Assembly: GCA_021286965.1 (NCBI GenBank)
Contig: JAJTBK010000495.1
Coordinates: 1 to 6,622, forward strand
Length of the DNA stretch: 6,622 bases
Reading direction: 5' to 3'
Origin: Comamonadaceae bacterium
GTDB taxonomy: Bacteria > Pseudomonadota > Gammaproteobacteria > Burkholderiales > Burkholderiaceae_C
Part shown: positions 5,985 to 6,622 of the stretch, in pieces
How positions within the stretch are numbered: the stretch's first letter is position 1
Layout: each line of letters starts with the position of its first letter
The notes under the pieces: generated by a model
The model's database searches: none
What the model saw: the letters and a program-made list of their open reading frames with translations, nothing else
What the model was told of the DNA's origin: nothing
Made by a program: the position numbers and the translations under genes

Positions 5985-6622
5985 CGGCAAAACCTGGTTT
6001 TAATTTTTGAAACAAGGCCATGCCGACGGCGGTCAGGCCGGCACCCAGCAGTAAGATGCCTGCCAAGGTTCCAAACTGCAGCGGGGCTGTGCCAAAAAAA
6101 GCGTGGCGTGATGTTTCCACCAAATAATAAAATGGATTCCAATCCATGACGATCGCTTGCAACCAGGGAGCTCCATGCTCCTGCACCAGGGTTGCGGGAT
6201 AGAGAATGGGTGTCAGCCAAAAAATGATATTCAAACATACTGGCACGATCTGGGCCAGATCCGGTATGTACACCGCCAAGGCAGCCAAAGCATAGGCCAG
6301 GCCCAATGCCAGCAACAGGCAAGCGAGCCAGACGAGCAGATAGGCCCCCGCCATGGGGCCAAAGGCAATGTGGTTGTATTGCATCAACCCCAGGGCCAGG
6401 CCCAGCACGATCGCCTGGCTCAGCAGGGCCGAGGCCAGTGGCACCAAGGGCAAAACCCAAAAAGGAAAGGCAATTTTGCTGATGAGATAGCGGTATTCGC
6501 CCACGATGCCTGTGCTGCGTCCGACAATTTCAGAAAAGAAAATCCAAAGGGAGAAAGGGATGAAGTAAAACAAAACAAAAGGAATATCGCCGTAATATTG
6601 CCCCATACGGTTGCTCATCAGG
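5974..6622 (-). CDS. wzm: Polysaccharide ABC transporter permease, Wzm type (5' end outside window)
   Basis: The frame stays open through the right edge, so the first ATG seen (6618) need not be the start. About 215 residues are visible; complete Wzm/TagG-type ABC-2 permeases are about 260-270, so roughly the first 50, including the N-terminal amphipathic helix and first membrane segment, are missing. Visible hydrophobic blocks include PFVLFYFIPFSLWIFF, a long pair around WVLPLVPLASALLSQ and LVWLACLLLALGLAYALAALA, then PVCLNIIFWLTPILYP and a final helix near the C-terminus. WLTPILYP followed by NPFYYLVETSRHAFF is characteristic of polysaccharide ABC-2 permeases. Two copies should pair with two Wzt subunits in the inner membrane. 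The gene lies upstream of wzt on the same strand with an 11-nt overlap. GC content falls strongly towards the right edge. Confidence 0.9.
   Translation of the reverse strand, partial: LMSNRMGQYYGDIPFVLFYFIPFSLWIFFSEIVGRSTGIVGEYRYLISKIAFPFWVLPLVPLASALLSQAIVLGLALGLMQYNHIAFGPMAGAYLLVWLACLLLALGLAYALAALAVYIPDLAQIVPVCLNIIFWLTPILYPATLVQEHGAPWLQAIVMDWNPFYYLVETSRHAFFGTAPLQFGTLAGILLLGAGLTAVGMALFQKLKPGFADVL

Noticed and set aside
5510..6460. Minus-strand frames overlapping wzt and wzm in other frames
   Set aside because: They give low-complexity translations without motifs, while the Wzm and Wzt frames are continuous and carry all family landmarks.
1..6622. CRISPR array, tRNA, rRNA, transposase, toxin-antitoxin or defence genes
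   Set aside because: None was seen in reading both strands: no regularly spaced direct repeats, no recognisable tRNA or rRNA segments, and no such protein motifs.

Overview
The window looks like chromosomal DNA from a high-GC betaproteobacterium, most likely Burkholderiales and probably the family Comamonadaceae. The grounds are strong G/C bias at third codon positions, the types of protein encoded, and two copies of a short GATAGCTGYTTGCGC-type intergenic repeat that I remember as common in Comamonadaceae genomes (from memory, not checked).

Layout from left to right. Positions 1-213 (+) hold the 3' end of a DUF808/YedI-type membrane protein gene. It converges on a complete Old Yellow Enzyme-type alkene reductase gene (256-1365, -). 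A 223-bp divergent intergenic region separates that gene from ompW (1589-2182, +), an outer-membrane eight-stranded barrel protein. This region carries two FNR/CRP-like dyads exactly 22 bp apart in front of a possible -10 element. A strong rho-independent terminator (2206-2242) ends ompW. Next comes a stand-alone seven-helix MHYT sensor gene (2256-3032, -), with two inverted repeats in its upstream region. A minus-strand terminator (3176-3212) then closes an intact tryptophan synthase beta chain gene (trpB, 3266-4474, -), which has no trpA beside it and a repeat copy at each end. The right end is a polysaccharide ABC exporter: a Wzt-type ATPase with a C-terminal glycan-binding domain (4599-5984, -), overlapped by the 3' part of its Wzm-type permease gene (5974 to the window edge, -).

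Wzm and Wzt would work together to move a lipid-linked polysaccharide, such as O antigen or capsule, across the inner membrane; the rest of that locus should lie beyond the right edge. GC content falls to about 45% at the far right, as expected on entering a transferred surface-polysaccharide cluster. The other genes look like independent single-gene units of general metabolism, envelope and sensing. I found no CRISPR array, tRNA, rRNA, insertion sequence or defence system, and nothing that amounts to a convincing new biological system. The points most worth checking are regulatory sites, the repeat pair and the isolated trpB.
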